Position numbers and translations under genes: made by a program
Notes under the pieces: model-generated
Database searches by the model: none
Told to the model about the DNA's origin: nothing
What the model saw: only the letters and a program-made list of their open reading frames with translations
Part shown: one piece after another, positions 1 to 11,015 of the stretch
How positions within the stretch are numbered: position 1 is the stretch's first letter
Layout: each line of letters opens with the position of its first letter
From: Temnopleurus reevesii
Lineage: Eukaryota; Echinodermata; Echinoidea; Temnopleuroida; Temnopleuridae
Assembly: GCA_036244855.1 (NCBI GenBank)
Contig: BQKZ01000735.1
Location: 1 to 22,198 of the forward strand
DNA length: 22,198 nt
Direction of reading: 5' to 3'

Positions 1-44
1 ACATGTCCATAGTGAGCTGCGATGTGCAGTGGGGTGAAACCACT
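1..44 (-). CDS. Ankyrin repeat 7 exon, 5' part (cut by window edge)
   Basis: Read on the minus strand, a clear 3' splice site (tttcctaacag) is followed by 14 full codons and two further bases reading SGFTPLHIAAHYGH and probably V. This carries the TPLHIAA core of an ankyrin repeat and matches the family's seventh repeat almost exactly. The exon begins in phase 0, directly after the phase-0 end of the repeat 5-6 exon. Vertebrate ANK2 can carry a small extra 8-residue exon just before this repeat. Nothing like it is evident in the 462-bp intron here. The rest of the exon lies beyond position 1. Confidence 0.95.
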
Positions 45-506
45 CTGTTAGGAAAACAAGAAAAAATCATGAAATTAATCACTCATCTATCATCACATAT
101 CATGTCATTATATAACCATTTTCCAATGAACTAGCACATGCAAGAGCCATGCTATTCACCACTGCCAGGTCCCTCTCAGTACGAGATTTTGAACAATGTA
201 TTGCAGCTCAAAGGATGGAGCATAGTCTGGCTGCCCTGTCCACACTCGCACTCTGCAGAGCTATCAGTGTAACCCATTTCAGCATGTTTGCCTTGCACCT
301 CTCCATTCCTGATTTTATTCTATCCAAACTACATTGATCAATCCTAACTTGCTGACTATGCACAGTGACATTAAAAGCATTACTTTGATCTTGGACACCA
401 TATGAAGGAACGCTTCTCCGCTTGATATCTGTTATGTCTTTTTAGACAGTCGACAGTGAGTCCACCCCAGTCCTTTAATCTTTATTCTATTTCTTATATT
501 TCTTAC
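45..506 (-). other. Intron between repeat 5-6 and repeat 7 exons
   Basis: The intron is 462 bp and has GT-AG ends on the minus strand (gtaagaa at 506-500, cctaacag at 52-45). It is AT-rich. The open frame at 149-337 on the plus strand has no recognisable domain and is antisense to the intron. I see no repeat, RNA or further exon in it. Confidence 0.9.
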
Positions 507-692
507 CTTAGAGGGCACATCGGGGTTGTGTCCATTCTGAAGCAGCAGGGACGCAGCCTTCGTGTCGTCCTTACGGGCAGCGATGTGCAGGGCCGGCAGC
601 CGGGTCTTGCCTGCACGATCGTTCTCCAGTAGGACGGCAACGACCTTGTCGTGACCTTGCTGTAGGGCGACCGCCAGCGGTGTAAACCCATC
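507..692 (-). CDS. Ankyrin repeats 5 and 6, fused exon
   Basis: This 186-nt exon has 62 codons and is phase 0 at both ends. Residues 1-29 form repeat 5 ([20 protein letters not shown] then LLENDRAGK), which lacks the usual TPLH histidine, as in all classical ankyrins. Residues 30-62 form repeat 6 ([19 protein letters not shown] then [14 protein letters not shown]). The short loop joining the two, [16 protein letters not shown], is a family hallmark. The acceptor has a good pyrimidine tract (cttttctctcaatag) and the donor is gtaaga. The exon is much richer in G+C than the flanking introns. A paralogous, exon-like copy of the repeat 5 half lies 4.5 kb upstream at 5198-5299. Confidence 0.97.
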
Positions 693-745
693 CTATTGAG
701 AGAAAAGATAAAGGTTTTCACAATGAGAGTAAATGACATTAAGAC

Positions 746-765
746 TTTTTTTTTGGGGGGGGGGG
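746..765 (+). repeat. T9-G11 homopolymer junction
   Basis: Nine T followed directly by eleven G on the plus strand, 54 bp upstream (in gene direction) of the repeat 5-6 exon. On the gene strand it reads C11-A9. It is one of four similar tracts in the window, all in the same orientation. Confidence 0.95.
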
Positions 766-2642
766 TGTAAATATTCATTATTGAATGATAAATGCCTAAA
801 AATCAAAATTTAGTTAGTTAGTTTAGTTGGCAGGGCTAAAGCACTTCCTGATTAATTTGGATTGAAACGTCCTAATACAAAACAAATTAATAAATGAATG
901 AATAAATTGCCTTACCAGGAATGAATGTTGTCAAAAATATTTTTAAGACTATGACAGAGCTCATTTTAATCATATGCTAATCATTATATAAAATTGTAAT
1001 AACATTTTGGCAGGTTTTTTGATTCGATAGAAATCTGGAAAAATTTGTTGGAAAAAGTAATCAAAATCAGCTTCCTTACCAACTCTGTTATGTTATTATC
1101 ATTATTTTCTTTCGGGGAAAACAACAATATTTTTTTTTTCAAATTCGTTAAAAGGTTTTAATGAACAATTTTTATCACCCTCTTCCTTGAATAATGATAG
1201 TCAATATCCCCAAACTTATAAAGTTCTTATACACTCCTTTCTAGAATAATAAAAATTTACATACCACTTACAGTGCATACAACTGTATTCATTAGAAATA
1301 AACTACAGAACATTTCAATCATTATGTTGAATTTGGCTTGACAGTATGCATGCCCTCACTTATATAATTCAAACTCTAAACATTCATAACTGCAGAATAG
1401 CAAAATAAGCTAGATTCAAAATCAAATTGTGAATTTTAGTAACATGCATAATATCTATACATTTCAAGTATAATACATGTATCTAAATCCTATTCTTATC
1501 ATAACTCTTATCATAACAACAAACTAAAATTAACTATTACTTGATTAATGTTATGTAATTAACATGCACAGATCATAAATATTCTAAATTCTCTGAATTC
1601 CTAAGATCCTATTATGTTAGTTTCCATGCGGATGATGCAATGTAATGAACACAGTGAATATTTATGTTAGAATTCATGCAGATCATCAAGATAAAAATGC
1701 AGTAAAACATGATCACATTCATTTTTAAAAACTAAAAATGGCACAAATGGACATCCTTGTGGGACACCATACAAAACATATGAAAATTTAATTTGCATGG
1801 ATATGTTTTCCAAATCCATAAATATCTACACCACTTTGTAACCAAAGGACGATAATCTTATTCACCACACGTCCTGTATTAAGTACCTTTCACTGGTGAA
1901 AAACTATGTAACTTTTACTACAGGAGATTAAAAGTGAATAAGACAGAAATTCTAAAAATTAATGATAGGGTTGGACACAATTGGTCAGTGTTTATGCCCT
2001 CCTTGCTACATGTTTTTTTGTTAGTTTGTTTTTATAAAACCTAAACATAAGGTGTTCCAGTAAGTTTTTAGAAATGAATGTGATCATGTTAGAGATAACT
2101 GATATAGCAGGCAATCATGCTGTAATCAACAAGTCTAAACATGGCATTCCATAGCACAGCAATGTTGTTTCACATATCTTTCTAACTTGTTTAATTAGAT
2201 AACTTTCCATATTATCTCAGGTACCAATTTAGAACAGGAAGAAAAGTGTCTAAAATGCTGAAAAGCATATAAATTGTGGGAGAATTTGATCAACCAAAAT
2301 AGCCAGTCACTGAGGCATGTAGATGAAATTGACATGCCTAAAATAACCTTCAATGTTCAATGAAAGACAATTATTTTCATTTTGGCCATTTTTATCCTCA
2401 TTCCTGAATCAATGTTCCATAAATTTATTTATTATTTTTTTTCATGATCCATTTCTAAATTTGAGAGAACCTTTTCATGATAATCACATTTCCCCCGAGC
2501 TATTTTGGTAAAGTCAAACCTATCTGACATTTCAACTGTCTTTTAAAGTTTGACGTGCAGATCATGGAGCTTCCTAAAAATAACTATAAAAGTGATAACA
2601 ATGATACTCCAATGACGCAAAAGCTTATGCTGCATTTAATGC

Positions 2643-2698
2643 ATCAATGGCAAGTTTATGTAACTGTATTTAGTATCTCAATGGCAAATTTATGTGAT
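2643..2698 (+). repeat. Short imperfect direct repeat
   Basis: The segment atcaatggcaagtttatgta is followed about 34 bp later by ctcaatggcaaatttatgtg. This gives two neighbouring copies of about 21 bp with a few differences. No function is evident. Confidence 0.6.
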
Positions 2699-3436
2699 AG
2701 CATTTGCCAATAAATCGCAAAATGGAAAGAGCTTTGTGGAACAACACTGCATGCAATCTAATAAGATGAGTCAATCGTTTCAAATTGTACAAAAGCAGCC
2801 GGCACACTTCTGAAAGAGTTGATGTCACATGATACCTTGGCTTCAAAGTCAAAATGAACGTTCTTAGGCGTGTCCTGATGTGCGATAAGTCAAAGAATTC
2901 ATTTCTCATATTGTGGAATATTGGATAGTTTTAGGTGGTATACTTTACTAGGCCTTGGATTTGGTCATTTCAAGGGCAAGGCCATTTTTTCTATAGGGAA
3001 CATTTTCATGATATCGAACAGCAACAACCAAAAAAAAAAGGGGCAGAAAAAATGTCAAGGCCTAATGGGTGGGCACTGAGGCCAATTAGAAGTTCATCTC
3101 AGAGCCTAGGTCTTGATTGTCTTGGATTAATTTATGCTTGCAACAATGCCTATTAACAGAGCATATCTAGTGAATTCACTTATCCTTTATGTTGGAGGAC
3201 AACCAGTGGATTTTGATACAAAGGTATCCCCTCCTAAAATGACTGTTATATCTTAAAAATACATTACTAAGCTTGATTTAAAAAGTTCCACACAAAGGAT
3301 CTTAACTTTATGCTGTGTAAAAGATAAAGATACCATTTGTCTATGTCCCTCCCAACACATATTAAAATACATTAATGTGCACAAAAACAAAGTGACCCCC
3401 AGATTTCGTATTAGAATAGCTTAGTTTTGTCATTAA

Positions 3437-3462
3437 TTTTTTTTTGGGGGGGGGGGGGGGGG
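3437..3462 (+). repeat. T9-G17 homopolymer junction
   Basis: Nine T followed by seventeen G on the plus strand. It is the longest of the four same-orientation T/G tracts. The G run could form intermolecular or slipped structures, and its length is probably polymorphic. Confidence 0.95.
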
Positions 3463-4118
3463 CTGATTGCAAAAATCATTGAAACTATAAGAAATTGTTG
3501 AATCATGACTATGTGATGGAGAAAATCATATATTCTATATTTTGTGACTTGAATTCTTTTGAAATTATTCTATTAAATTTTAGAGTGACTCAGCTCCTCT
3601 GGTTTCATAGTTACTTGATTTCAAGCATAAATATAATTTCTCACTGTAGCTTCATGATGCACAACATTATAGGATCCATGACAGCGCTATAAATACAAAT
3701 CCAGGAATATGCAAGTTTCTTATCCCTAATTGGCATTTTGAAAAGATGCTTATTCCCAGATATGACCTTCAAATTGCAGATTATCTCAATTTCAAGATCA
3801 TTTTACATCTTCTTGTGACATAATTTATTATTACAACATACATGAGACAGAATGAACAGAAAAAATGATGTGAATACATGTTAATTGTAGACAAACAAAC
3901 ACAAACAAAACGAAATTACAGACAGTAAAACATGCTATGTACATCAATGAAATTTACAATACATGTTAAATACAAAACTGGAAAACATAAAATGAGACAA
4001 AATGAGATGAGAGATTAGTAGATGATATATGACATGGAACATGCAGGATGAAAGTGCAGTGTGAGAGAAACTTTTCCTCATATCATTGAGGAAAATTAAT
4101 TATAGAATGAATTAGGAG

Positions 4119-4139
4119 CAGAATACTAGTAGTATAAAG
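4119..4139 (+). repeat. Dispersed 21-bp motif, copy 1
   Basis: A 21-bp stretch beginning cagaatactagtagtataa is identical to 5945-5965, 1.8 kb away. The flanking sequence is not obviously related. It may be the end of a small dispersed repeat. Confidence 0.7.
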
Positions 4140-4958
4140 CGCAGTATGCGTAAGCAAGAATATGTGTAGAAGTCGAGGTTCCGTGTTTTCATACTGCTAA
4201 TTTTCTAGAAATAATTGTTGGTATTTCTTTTTATCTCACAAAATTTCCTTTTTTAACTGTGAATTTGTTGCTTACAAACCTCTACCAGTGAGATATAATT
4301 ATGTGAAATTATTTTAATTAACACAAGTTTTCCCTTGGTCTTATGAGAATAATCATTAAATTTGTCAGTGATTAAAATTTGTTGAAAGACTACACAATTT
4401 ATTCACCCCATTATAAATAACTTCTTACTGAATATATTTTCTGGAACATAAGTTGACTTCTAGAGTGAATAGGGAGGGGAAAATGATTGAATCAAAGAAA
4501 ACATTCTCAAATGCATAGTGATGGTGATGATGATGTTGATTGTAGCGTACTGTGTCAAAATTTGTCAAAGTCTAAAACTATATAAGAATCAATACTGTAT
4601 AATCTTTTATGATAAACATTAATCATTAAATATAAACTCAAAATTAATTTTAAAATCTACCATTTTTAGGTTTAAATAAAATGTTATAAATGTAACAAAT
4701 ATGCATTATTGAAAGCAAATCTATGAACTAAAAATAATAACCAAAATATTACATATTATTCAATATAATCCTAATAAAAATGAAATTACTATTCACTCCT
4801 AAAATTTACACTGGTATGCACATAATAAAATTGCTGCTAGGTTCAGCTCCAAATCACACTAATCATGCTTATGGCAGGCAAATCACAAAGTCACCTTCTC
4901 ACAGTGTCACACAGACATTCAAGAAGAAAAAAAAAATCAAAATACATCTAGAATTTCC

Positions 4959-4982
4959 TCCTCGGTAATCAGTTACCGAGGA
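4959..4982. other. Perfect 10-bp hairpin
   Basis: The stem is tcctcggtaa (4959-4968) and ttaccgagga (4973-4982) with a 4-nt loop. In gene direction it lies about 215 nt downstream of the donor of the repeat 5-like exon. It could form in the pre-mRNA. It is flanked by A-rich sequence. Confidence 0.85.
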
Positions 4983-5090
4983 AAAAAAATCAAATAAACA
5001 GACAAAATAAACAACAATAAATACACATTCACCACACATAAATGCAGTACCAAAGAACTACCACAGAAAAAGGACAGTAAAAAAAAAAGT

Positions 5091-5115
5091 CGGTTGGCAA
5101 GGTCCGAGCCAACCG
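5091..5115. other. Perfect 8-bp GC-rich hairpin
   Basis: The arms cggttggc (5091-5098) and gccaaccg (5108-5115) enclose a 9-nt loop. In gene direction it lies about 82 nt downstream of the donor of the repeat 5-like exon. A structured intronic element so near a candidate regulated exon is suggestive, but function is an inference. Confidence 0.8.
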
Positions 5116-5197
5116 TTCAATCAATCAGTGCTGAAAGCGAAGATACGGAATGGAAACAATAGCAGACGCTTCGAACCAAACAAAATGGCGGTCTCAC

Positions 5198-5299
5198 CTC
5201 CGACTTGTTCGGATACTGGGGTCGTGAGTGTTGCAAGAGCGTTTCCACAACAATATCGTGACCTTGCTGGGTCGCGACATCAAGAGGCAAAAAGCCATC
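5198..5299 (-). CDS. Candidate alternative exon: repeat 5-like ankyrin repeat
   Basis: On the minus strand an AG acceptor (gatgagagtag) and a donor (GAG|gtgaga) enclose 102 nt. These read as 34 codons with no stop, in phase 0 at both ends. The product begins DGFLPLDVATQQGHDIVV and continues ETLLQHSRPQYPNKSE. Over the first 26 residues it shares 17 with repeat 5 of the canonical exon ([18 protein letters not shown]...), although many codons differ synonymously. That pattern suggests an old exon duplication kept under protein-level selection. It lies between the repeat 4 and repeat 5-6 exons of the same gene and strand. If included it would add a repeat; if the canonical exon were skipped it would replace repeats 5 and 6. 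The acceptor lacks a strong pyrimidine tract, which fits a regulated exon but also a decaying one. Homology is very likely; use in mRNA is unproven. Confidence 0.8.
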
Positions 5300-5944
5300 C
5301 TACTCTCATCATGCAATTATTTTTTTTTAAGATACAAAATAAGACGTGGAAAAAACAGACAAAATATGGGTAATATGAGAGTGGCAGCCTGTAACGTTTT
5401 CTAAACATGGGTTATGATTAGCTCACACACATTCATTCAAAATCATGAATTTTTCTATCATTCCGTTGCAATTGTTGCTTAATTATTAGAGCTAATTTAA
5501 GCCATGCATATTAGATTTGTCATAAAAAAATTCTTGTATTCCTTGAAGCAGCAAAAAAACACACGCTCTCAGGCCAATGCTCATCTACATGTATAAGGCA
5601 CACAAGATATTAAACAAAATTTTTTTTATTTACCCCTTCTCTCCCAATTTTTGTCTACACTAACCTAAGTCTGACACTAAAACTATTTGTGATTGTGTAT
5701 ATATGTATCTCAACAAAATATATAGGATTTTACAAAAAATTAATAATGTTCTTATGAAAAACCTTTCTGTGTTATCAGCTATTACATATTCCTCATCATT
5801 ATCTCAAAAAATTATTCAATCTTATCTTTGTGGTTGTGTTTCATGTAGCGATCCGTAGAGGTATGCATGACTCTATGAACGACTGGTGACCATTTCCAGC
5901 ACTTAATGATAACCCCTGGCACTGAATTGTACATGAGAAAGGGT

Positions 5945-5983
5945 CAGAATACTAGTAGTATAAAGGGTATAAAGAGTATAAAG
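5945..5983 (+). repeat. Dispersed 21-bp motif, copy 2, running into a 9-bp tandem repeat
   Basis: Positions 5945-5965 are identical to 4119-4139. The last 9 bp (agtataaag) are then repeated in tandem with small changes (ggtataaag, agtataaag) to 5983. Confidence 0.75.
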
Positions 5984-6138
5984 GGTGCATCATAGAGTCT
6001 AACGTAGATCTACAAATGGCTTTATGGAACACAACCCTGGTTTGGGGAAACTTTTGGCTCTTCTTTTGTGACAGTTGGTAGTCAGATGACATTGAAGGAA
6101 ATTGTGTTTTAACCAAATCTTGTCTATATTTATAGCCT

Positions 6139-6234
6139 GTGACCGCTTATTCCCGAGTTGACTGTTTCCCAGTAGAAATGATTCAGAGCAAAGATTTTTG
6201 CAATGTCCTGTCGGTATTCGGGTGAAAAGGTCAC
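6139..6234. repeat. Possible short inverted-repeat element
   Basis: The arm gtgaccgcttattcccga at 6139-6156 is roughly complementary to tcgggtgaaaaggtcac at 6218-6234. The arms are imperfect and no target duplication is clear, so a degenerate foldback element is only a possibility. Confidence 0.35.
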
Positions 6235-6567
6235 GTTAACCACAGTTCACATCCCCTTTTTCAATATATATTGTTATCCCGCCAATGAAAATCACAAGGT
6301 TTATACAGAGTGTACCAGGCAAAGTGACCATATTCTTTTTTTACCCATATTTTAAGAGAATGATTCTTAACTAGATAAATAAGAATTATTCCATTAAAAA
6401 TGCCAGACATAATTATGATCTGACATTGTTGTAAAAGAAAAGGAGTCATAAATTTTAACTCGTTTGACTGACTTTAATGAAATAAACGTCTTTCTTCTTG
6501 TGAAGATATACTCTTTAGACATAAAGGTAAAGAGATCCTAAATATGACCAGGTTGCTGGCGACAGAA

Positions 6568-6598
6568 TTTTTTTTTGGGGGGGGGCCCCTAAGGGGGC
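6568..6598 (+). repeat. T9-G9 tract joined to a small GC palindrome
   Basis: Nine T and nine G are followed by cccctaagggggc, giving a small GC hairpin (gcccc/ggggc around taa). Third of the four same-orientation T/G tracts. Confidence 0.9.
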
Positions 6599-8681
6599 AC
6601 CCTATATATTTTTTTGTCTACTTTATGGTTGCTTTATTTGTATTATAAAATAACTGAAGATGGATGAATAAATTTGCATCAAATGTTCAGGCAATGTTCG
6701 AAAATCGACACAAGTTATTTTGCTTTTGGTAATGATTTCTTGAACACTGCAGAATGACTATATGGTATTGACCCCAAAACATGTAATTGCAAATTTAATG
6801 CAATACCACTTTGACTGAAAATATATGTCTGGAATTTTGGGAACGATAAAAGACATAAACCGGGGACAAGTTAACAAGCACTCTCACTCACACTTAGATG
6901 ACAAATACAAACAGTCATCAACATATCATTAAATGACTACCTGATACACATTACGATAAATACACAACATACATAATTAGATTGAATAATTTGTAGCTTC
7001 TTTCACAAAAAACTATCATAAAAGTTCTATTTTTCACACATTTGACCACTTTGTGAAAATGTCATCAAGATTTGTTAATGTCTCAAAGCATAATTTGTCC
7101 ATCATTTGTTGAAGATTTACTTTGAAAAGAATATTTTCTAGAGTATAAAACAGAAATATTGCAGTGAGTGTTGTGCACAAGTAATACATAAAAATTAAAG
7201 AATAAAATTAATCTTAATGTATTTCTTTTCACTATAAAAGAAACTTTGATTAAAAAATTGTGAACTCAAACAATTTTCATGAATAAAAATGAAGTAATAT
7301 ACAGCTGGTTCAAAAACTGATAAAATCTCTTTTTTAAAAAATTAAAAACATCTTCTCTTTTCCACCCAAAGGTTATAGTAATTTGCCCTTGAATTTTCCC
7401 CCAAAGACTTAGTCATGAGCTTCTAGATTTCTCCAAACATCCCTCCTAAAACAATAATCAAAGGCAAGCCCTCAAATTCTATCATAATTGTCAAGAAGAA
7501 ATAAACAGTGATTAGCAATTGCCAGACACTCCCAAGTAAGATGGGAGTGCAAACTCAGTTGGGATGCAAAATGAATTAACCCATTGCATCTTAAAGTATA
7601 GGCCTACATATTCCCAAATGTTAGTTAGGACAAAAAACTCTAATCAAAATTTTATAATGCAATTTAAAGGTTAAAGAAATGTAATAATTTTAAGGCAAAG
7701 TAGGAATTTCATTTCAATATTAACCACTTAGTATCTCTTTTTTTCTGTCAGCAATAAGAAATATAACTCAGATTGCCTGAGATGCTGGTAAAACTTAAAA
7801 ATTAAATAAAAACATGATATCTATTGAAAATAATTGTAAAATATTCTCGAGAAATAACATGCAATTTGGGGGCACGGAAAAAAACCCACCAAAATATTTG
7901 TTTTTAATTTTTTTCAGAAATGTCATATTTTCTGTAATTGCATATATTTACATCTAACAGATATAAGATAACTTAGAAAAGATTTAATGATGTCTTAATT
8001 AATTTTATTTTCAGTATACTTACAGAGGCTAATGTGGTTCAAAATATGAAAGAAAACAAATTTGACAGGATTTAATCATGCATTGTTAAAAAAGTAGAGA
8101 CATTTTAAAAGAAAAAGTGAAATCTCAAATAGTTGTGCGAATAATAGCTTTTCATGTGGCTAACGTGTGATTGTCATTGTTTCTTGTTTGTTGTTATTAC
8201 TATCATATTAGTCAACAGAAAGATGCAAGCTTTTTTTGAAAAGGCAATTTGAAAGGGCATTTTGAAAAGGGATTTTAAAAAAGAGATTTTGACAAGCCTT
8301 TTAAGGATAGATTGAAGGTGATGATGAGAGTTTTCATGGACTGCAAACTAAAAATTGGGAATGGGTGTTTTCATGAAAGAGAGATAGTTAGTAGAGACAG
8401 AAACTGCAAGGAGTTTTTTTTCACAATACCCTAAAACACACAATTTCTTAAAGACTTAAAGGATGACATTAAGAGCTAATAAAGTAATTATGATAAGTGT
8501 ATAGGCCTGATTTGACAAATATAACTTTTTTTTTAAATTGAAACTTGCATCACTTCGATTCCTATTCTTTTTAAATTAACCAACATATGTAAATTGATGA
8601 GGATTTTACTAGATGAAGTAGGGACGAACCCTAATCACTATTCGTCTTGTATTACACTAGTTAATGTCAAGAGGTTTAAGT

Positions 8682-8818
8682 CCCATAAAACGGGACAAAC
8701 ATGGACACTGGGGTGAGGAGGGACAAACTTACACAATGTATTTAGATCTGATTGTACCATATTTACTTTTATCTTTGTTTTTCATATATTATTATTATTA
8801 TCATTATCATTATTATTA

Positions 8819-8894
<76 letters not shown>

Positions 8895-9015
8895 TGTTAT
8901 ATATGGAAATATTTATTCCATGACAGTGTCCTCAGAGTGATCCACTTCATTCAAAAGGAATGGTCTAAATTCTGTCGATGTTGACCCCGGCATCCCTATT
9001 CACCCCGTTTTATGG
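8682..9015. repeat. Inverted-repeat-flanked microsatellite, possible foldback element
   Basis: The arm cccataaaacggg at 8682-8694 is matched in inverse orientation by ccccgttttatgg at 9003-9015. Weaker similarity extends inward to about 35 bp on each side (…tggggt/ccccgg…). The arms enclose the ATT/ATC microsatellite. This looks like a small non-autonomous foldback element whose centre has become a microsatellite, or one that carries it. Confidence 0.5.
8788..8898 (+). repeat. ATT/ATC trinucleotide microsatellite
   Basis: About 110 bp of near-pure ATT units with interspersed ATC units. It creates long spurious Tyr/His or Ile open frames on the plus strand (8664-8984, 8752-8940), which are not genes. 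Confidence 0.97.
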
Positions 9016-10668
9016 TATATAATTCAACAACAGGGTACAGAAAACATCAACACACACATCTTACAAAACAGTATTCAAATACATAATTACTACAGACATT
9101 CAGGTAACCGTACATGATTTTGTGTAGACTTGAACATAAAATCCTAGTTGTATTATACATGTATATATTCTCTCAATTTTAGTGATTAAAAAGTAATCTT
9201 TTTTTATTTTCCTGGAAGACAATATTTCTAAATCATTCACTTTAAAGATTCCAAATAAATGAACATCAATTTTAATCCATGCTAATGATTAAAAGCAAAA
9301 CTGAATCTAAATTCAGATTGAAACGTCAATCCAAATGAATTAAAACTGGTTCATAATCAATCTAAATTAATTCAGAAATGTTAATCTAATTTAAATCTAA
9401 AAAAAAAATTAAATCTTCTTTCAGATTCATCCTACATGATGATAAAAATAGATTACTTTTTAAATGCAAAAATTTCGAGAGTAAACTTATAAAATGCATA
9501 AAAACATATAATCAAGTTCATCAAAACATTTATAGTATTCCCATGAAAATGAATAAATGGTGACAAAATGGATAAATTCTGGTGAATAAAAATAATGATT
9601 ATAATGCCAATTTTATTTTAATTGATGAGACATGAAAGGGTAGTATTTGTCACATAAAAATGGTATAACATTTTCTTTGATATGTTTAATAAAATGTGAT
9701 TTACATCTATCAAGATTACATAAATATATTGAGTCTTTCATATATATTATCATAAAATATTTTATAAAACAAATAAATATAAAGTAATAATGCAATAACT
9801 GAGATATAATCATATGCAATGTTAACGGTAACAATATCCTGTGCAGAACTTCATCTGAACTATCTGATTATTTTTCTACAAAAGATATGAGCATCCCATT
9901 TATCTTTGTAATATCTTCATTATATCATGTGATAATTAATTAAGTTTACAGTCCTGCAAAATTCAAGGTTAGTAGATTAGTATCAAACAATGTTGTATGA
10001 TGCATAGAGGCAATTAGATTTTAATGAATATTAAAGCAGATGCCATTAGATGATAAATTAATATTAAAAGCATTATTAAAACATGTGCAAGCAGTTTCTT
10101 AATTGCTGTTGAAAAGATATTACAATTTTCGGATGAGGACTATAAAAGCTAACTTTATTAATAATCAGAAAATAAAGTAAAAGAAAAAGAAGAGGAGAAC
10201 AAAATCTCCAATGCATAGGTAATTCTTTTTTTATTTACTAAATCACCATATCGCTATTTTCTATGATTTCAAATGTTTTTAAATTCTTAAAAACTGATAC
10301 AAAGAATAATTTTCAAGACAAAAAGGGTCTTGTCCAAAACGCTAAAAAGGACAATTCTTATTTTTCAAATACAGTGATTTCTTAATGCCATCATGATGTG
10401 ACATTTTTCTTTCAATTTTCTATTTCCTGTTTAAAAAGCATTGGTCTGAAAAAGTAATGCCACAAGTGTAATGTGAATATGTTGCTGTCAAATATATTGA
10501 CAGCTTGAAAATTCACCAAGTTGAATTTTGAATTTTAGCTGAATTCTTGATCAGAATTCAAATCATATTCACAGAATTTCTCATTAGCTTTATTAGTCCT
10601 CATCTCAATTTCAAACAACATTTGAATGATGCAGTGAATGATATGCAGGCCTCTGATTGGTCACTTAC

Positions 10669-10767
10669 CTCTGTAGCAAGGCTCTGATTGGCTCCATTAG
10701 CCAGGAGGAATTTGACGACTTTTACGTGGTTCTCCTGGGCAGCCATGTACAATGGAGTAAATCCATT
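10669..10767 (-). CDS. Ankyrin repeat 4 exon
   Basis: This 99-nt, 33-codon exon is phase 0 at both ends, with acceptor gaatttcag and donor gtaagtga. It reads [20 protein letters not shown] followed by [13 protein letters not shown]. The [11 protein letters not shown] core (Tyr in place of the usual His of TPLH) and the terminal NQSLATE are diagnostic of repeat 4 of classical ankyrins. In sequence it leads directly into the DGF start of the canonical repeat 5-6 exon, and equally well into the DGF start of the repeat 5-like exon at 5198-5299. Confidence 0.97.
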
Positions 10768-10900
10768 CTGAAATTCAATAATATAATAGCAATAATGATA
10801 TTATCTAAATATAAGGTAAAATTTTTTCTTACAATGTGATTACCCCAGTCCAGTATAGACTAATTCGGTTTAGGTGTTGATTTTTATGCTTATTTCTAAC

Positions 10901-11015
10901 TGGGGGGCTTCAGCTATGCTTGTCTATAGACTATCTCCACACTGACAAGGCAACACACCTGGCTCAGAACTCAACTTATTGAATAGTACTTTTGTTCATC
11001 TATGGAAGCCCCCCA
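10901..11015. mobile_element. Short element with 11-bp terminal inverted repeats (MITE-like)
   Basis: The sequence tggggggcttc at 10901-10911 is exactly complementary to gaagcccccca at 11005-11015. The roughly 115-bp span has no coding capacity. A short non-autonomous DNA transposon is likely, but no clear target duplication is seen. Confidence 0.5.

Larger units (their letters stand above)
693..5197 (-). other. Intron segment between the repeat 5-like exon and the repeat 5-6 exon
   Basis: About 4.5 kb of AT-rich sequence without a supported gene. It holds two T-run/G-run tracts (746-765 and 3437-3462), a partial direct repeat near 2643-2698, one copy of a dispersed 21-bp motif (4119-4139) and two hairpins close to the repeat 5-like exon (4959-4982, 5091-5115). 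The open frames at 2670-2909 (minus), 2935-3156 and 3495-3692 (plus) have no recognisable domain and no matching exon structure. Confidence 0.8.
5300..10668 (-). other. Intron segment between repeat 4 exon and repeat 5-like exon
   Basis: About 5.4 kb of AT-rich sequence. Contents I can support are a second copy of the 21-bp motif with a 9-bp tandem run (5945-5983), a weak inverted repeat (6139-6234), a T9-G9 tract (6568-6585) and an inverted-repeat-flanked ATT microsatellite (8682-9015). The open frames at 6261-6449 and 9613-9834 (minus) are low in complexity and unrecognised. No other exon-like sequence was seen. Confidence 0.8.

Noticed and set aside
503..778. 91-aa minus-strand open frame
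   Set aside because: It overlaps the repeat 5-6 exon in another frame and crosses its acceptor. The true reading is the spliced 62-codon exon at 507-692.
5128..5373. 81-aa plus-strand open frame
   Set aside because: It is antisense to the repeat 5-like exon; the ankyrin reading is on the minus strand.
5869..5999. 10-bp inverted pair gactctatga / tcatagagtc
   Set aside because: It is too short and too widely spaced to support an element without further copies.
8664..8984. Tyr/His- and Ile-rich plus-strand open frames
   Set aside because: They are translations of an ATT/ATC microsatellite.
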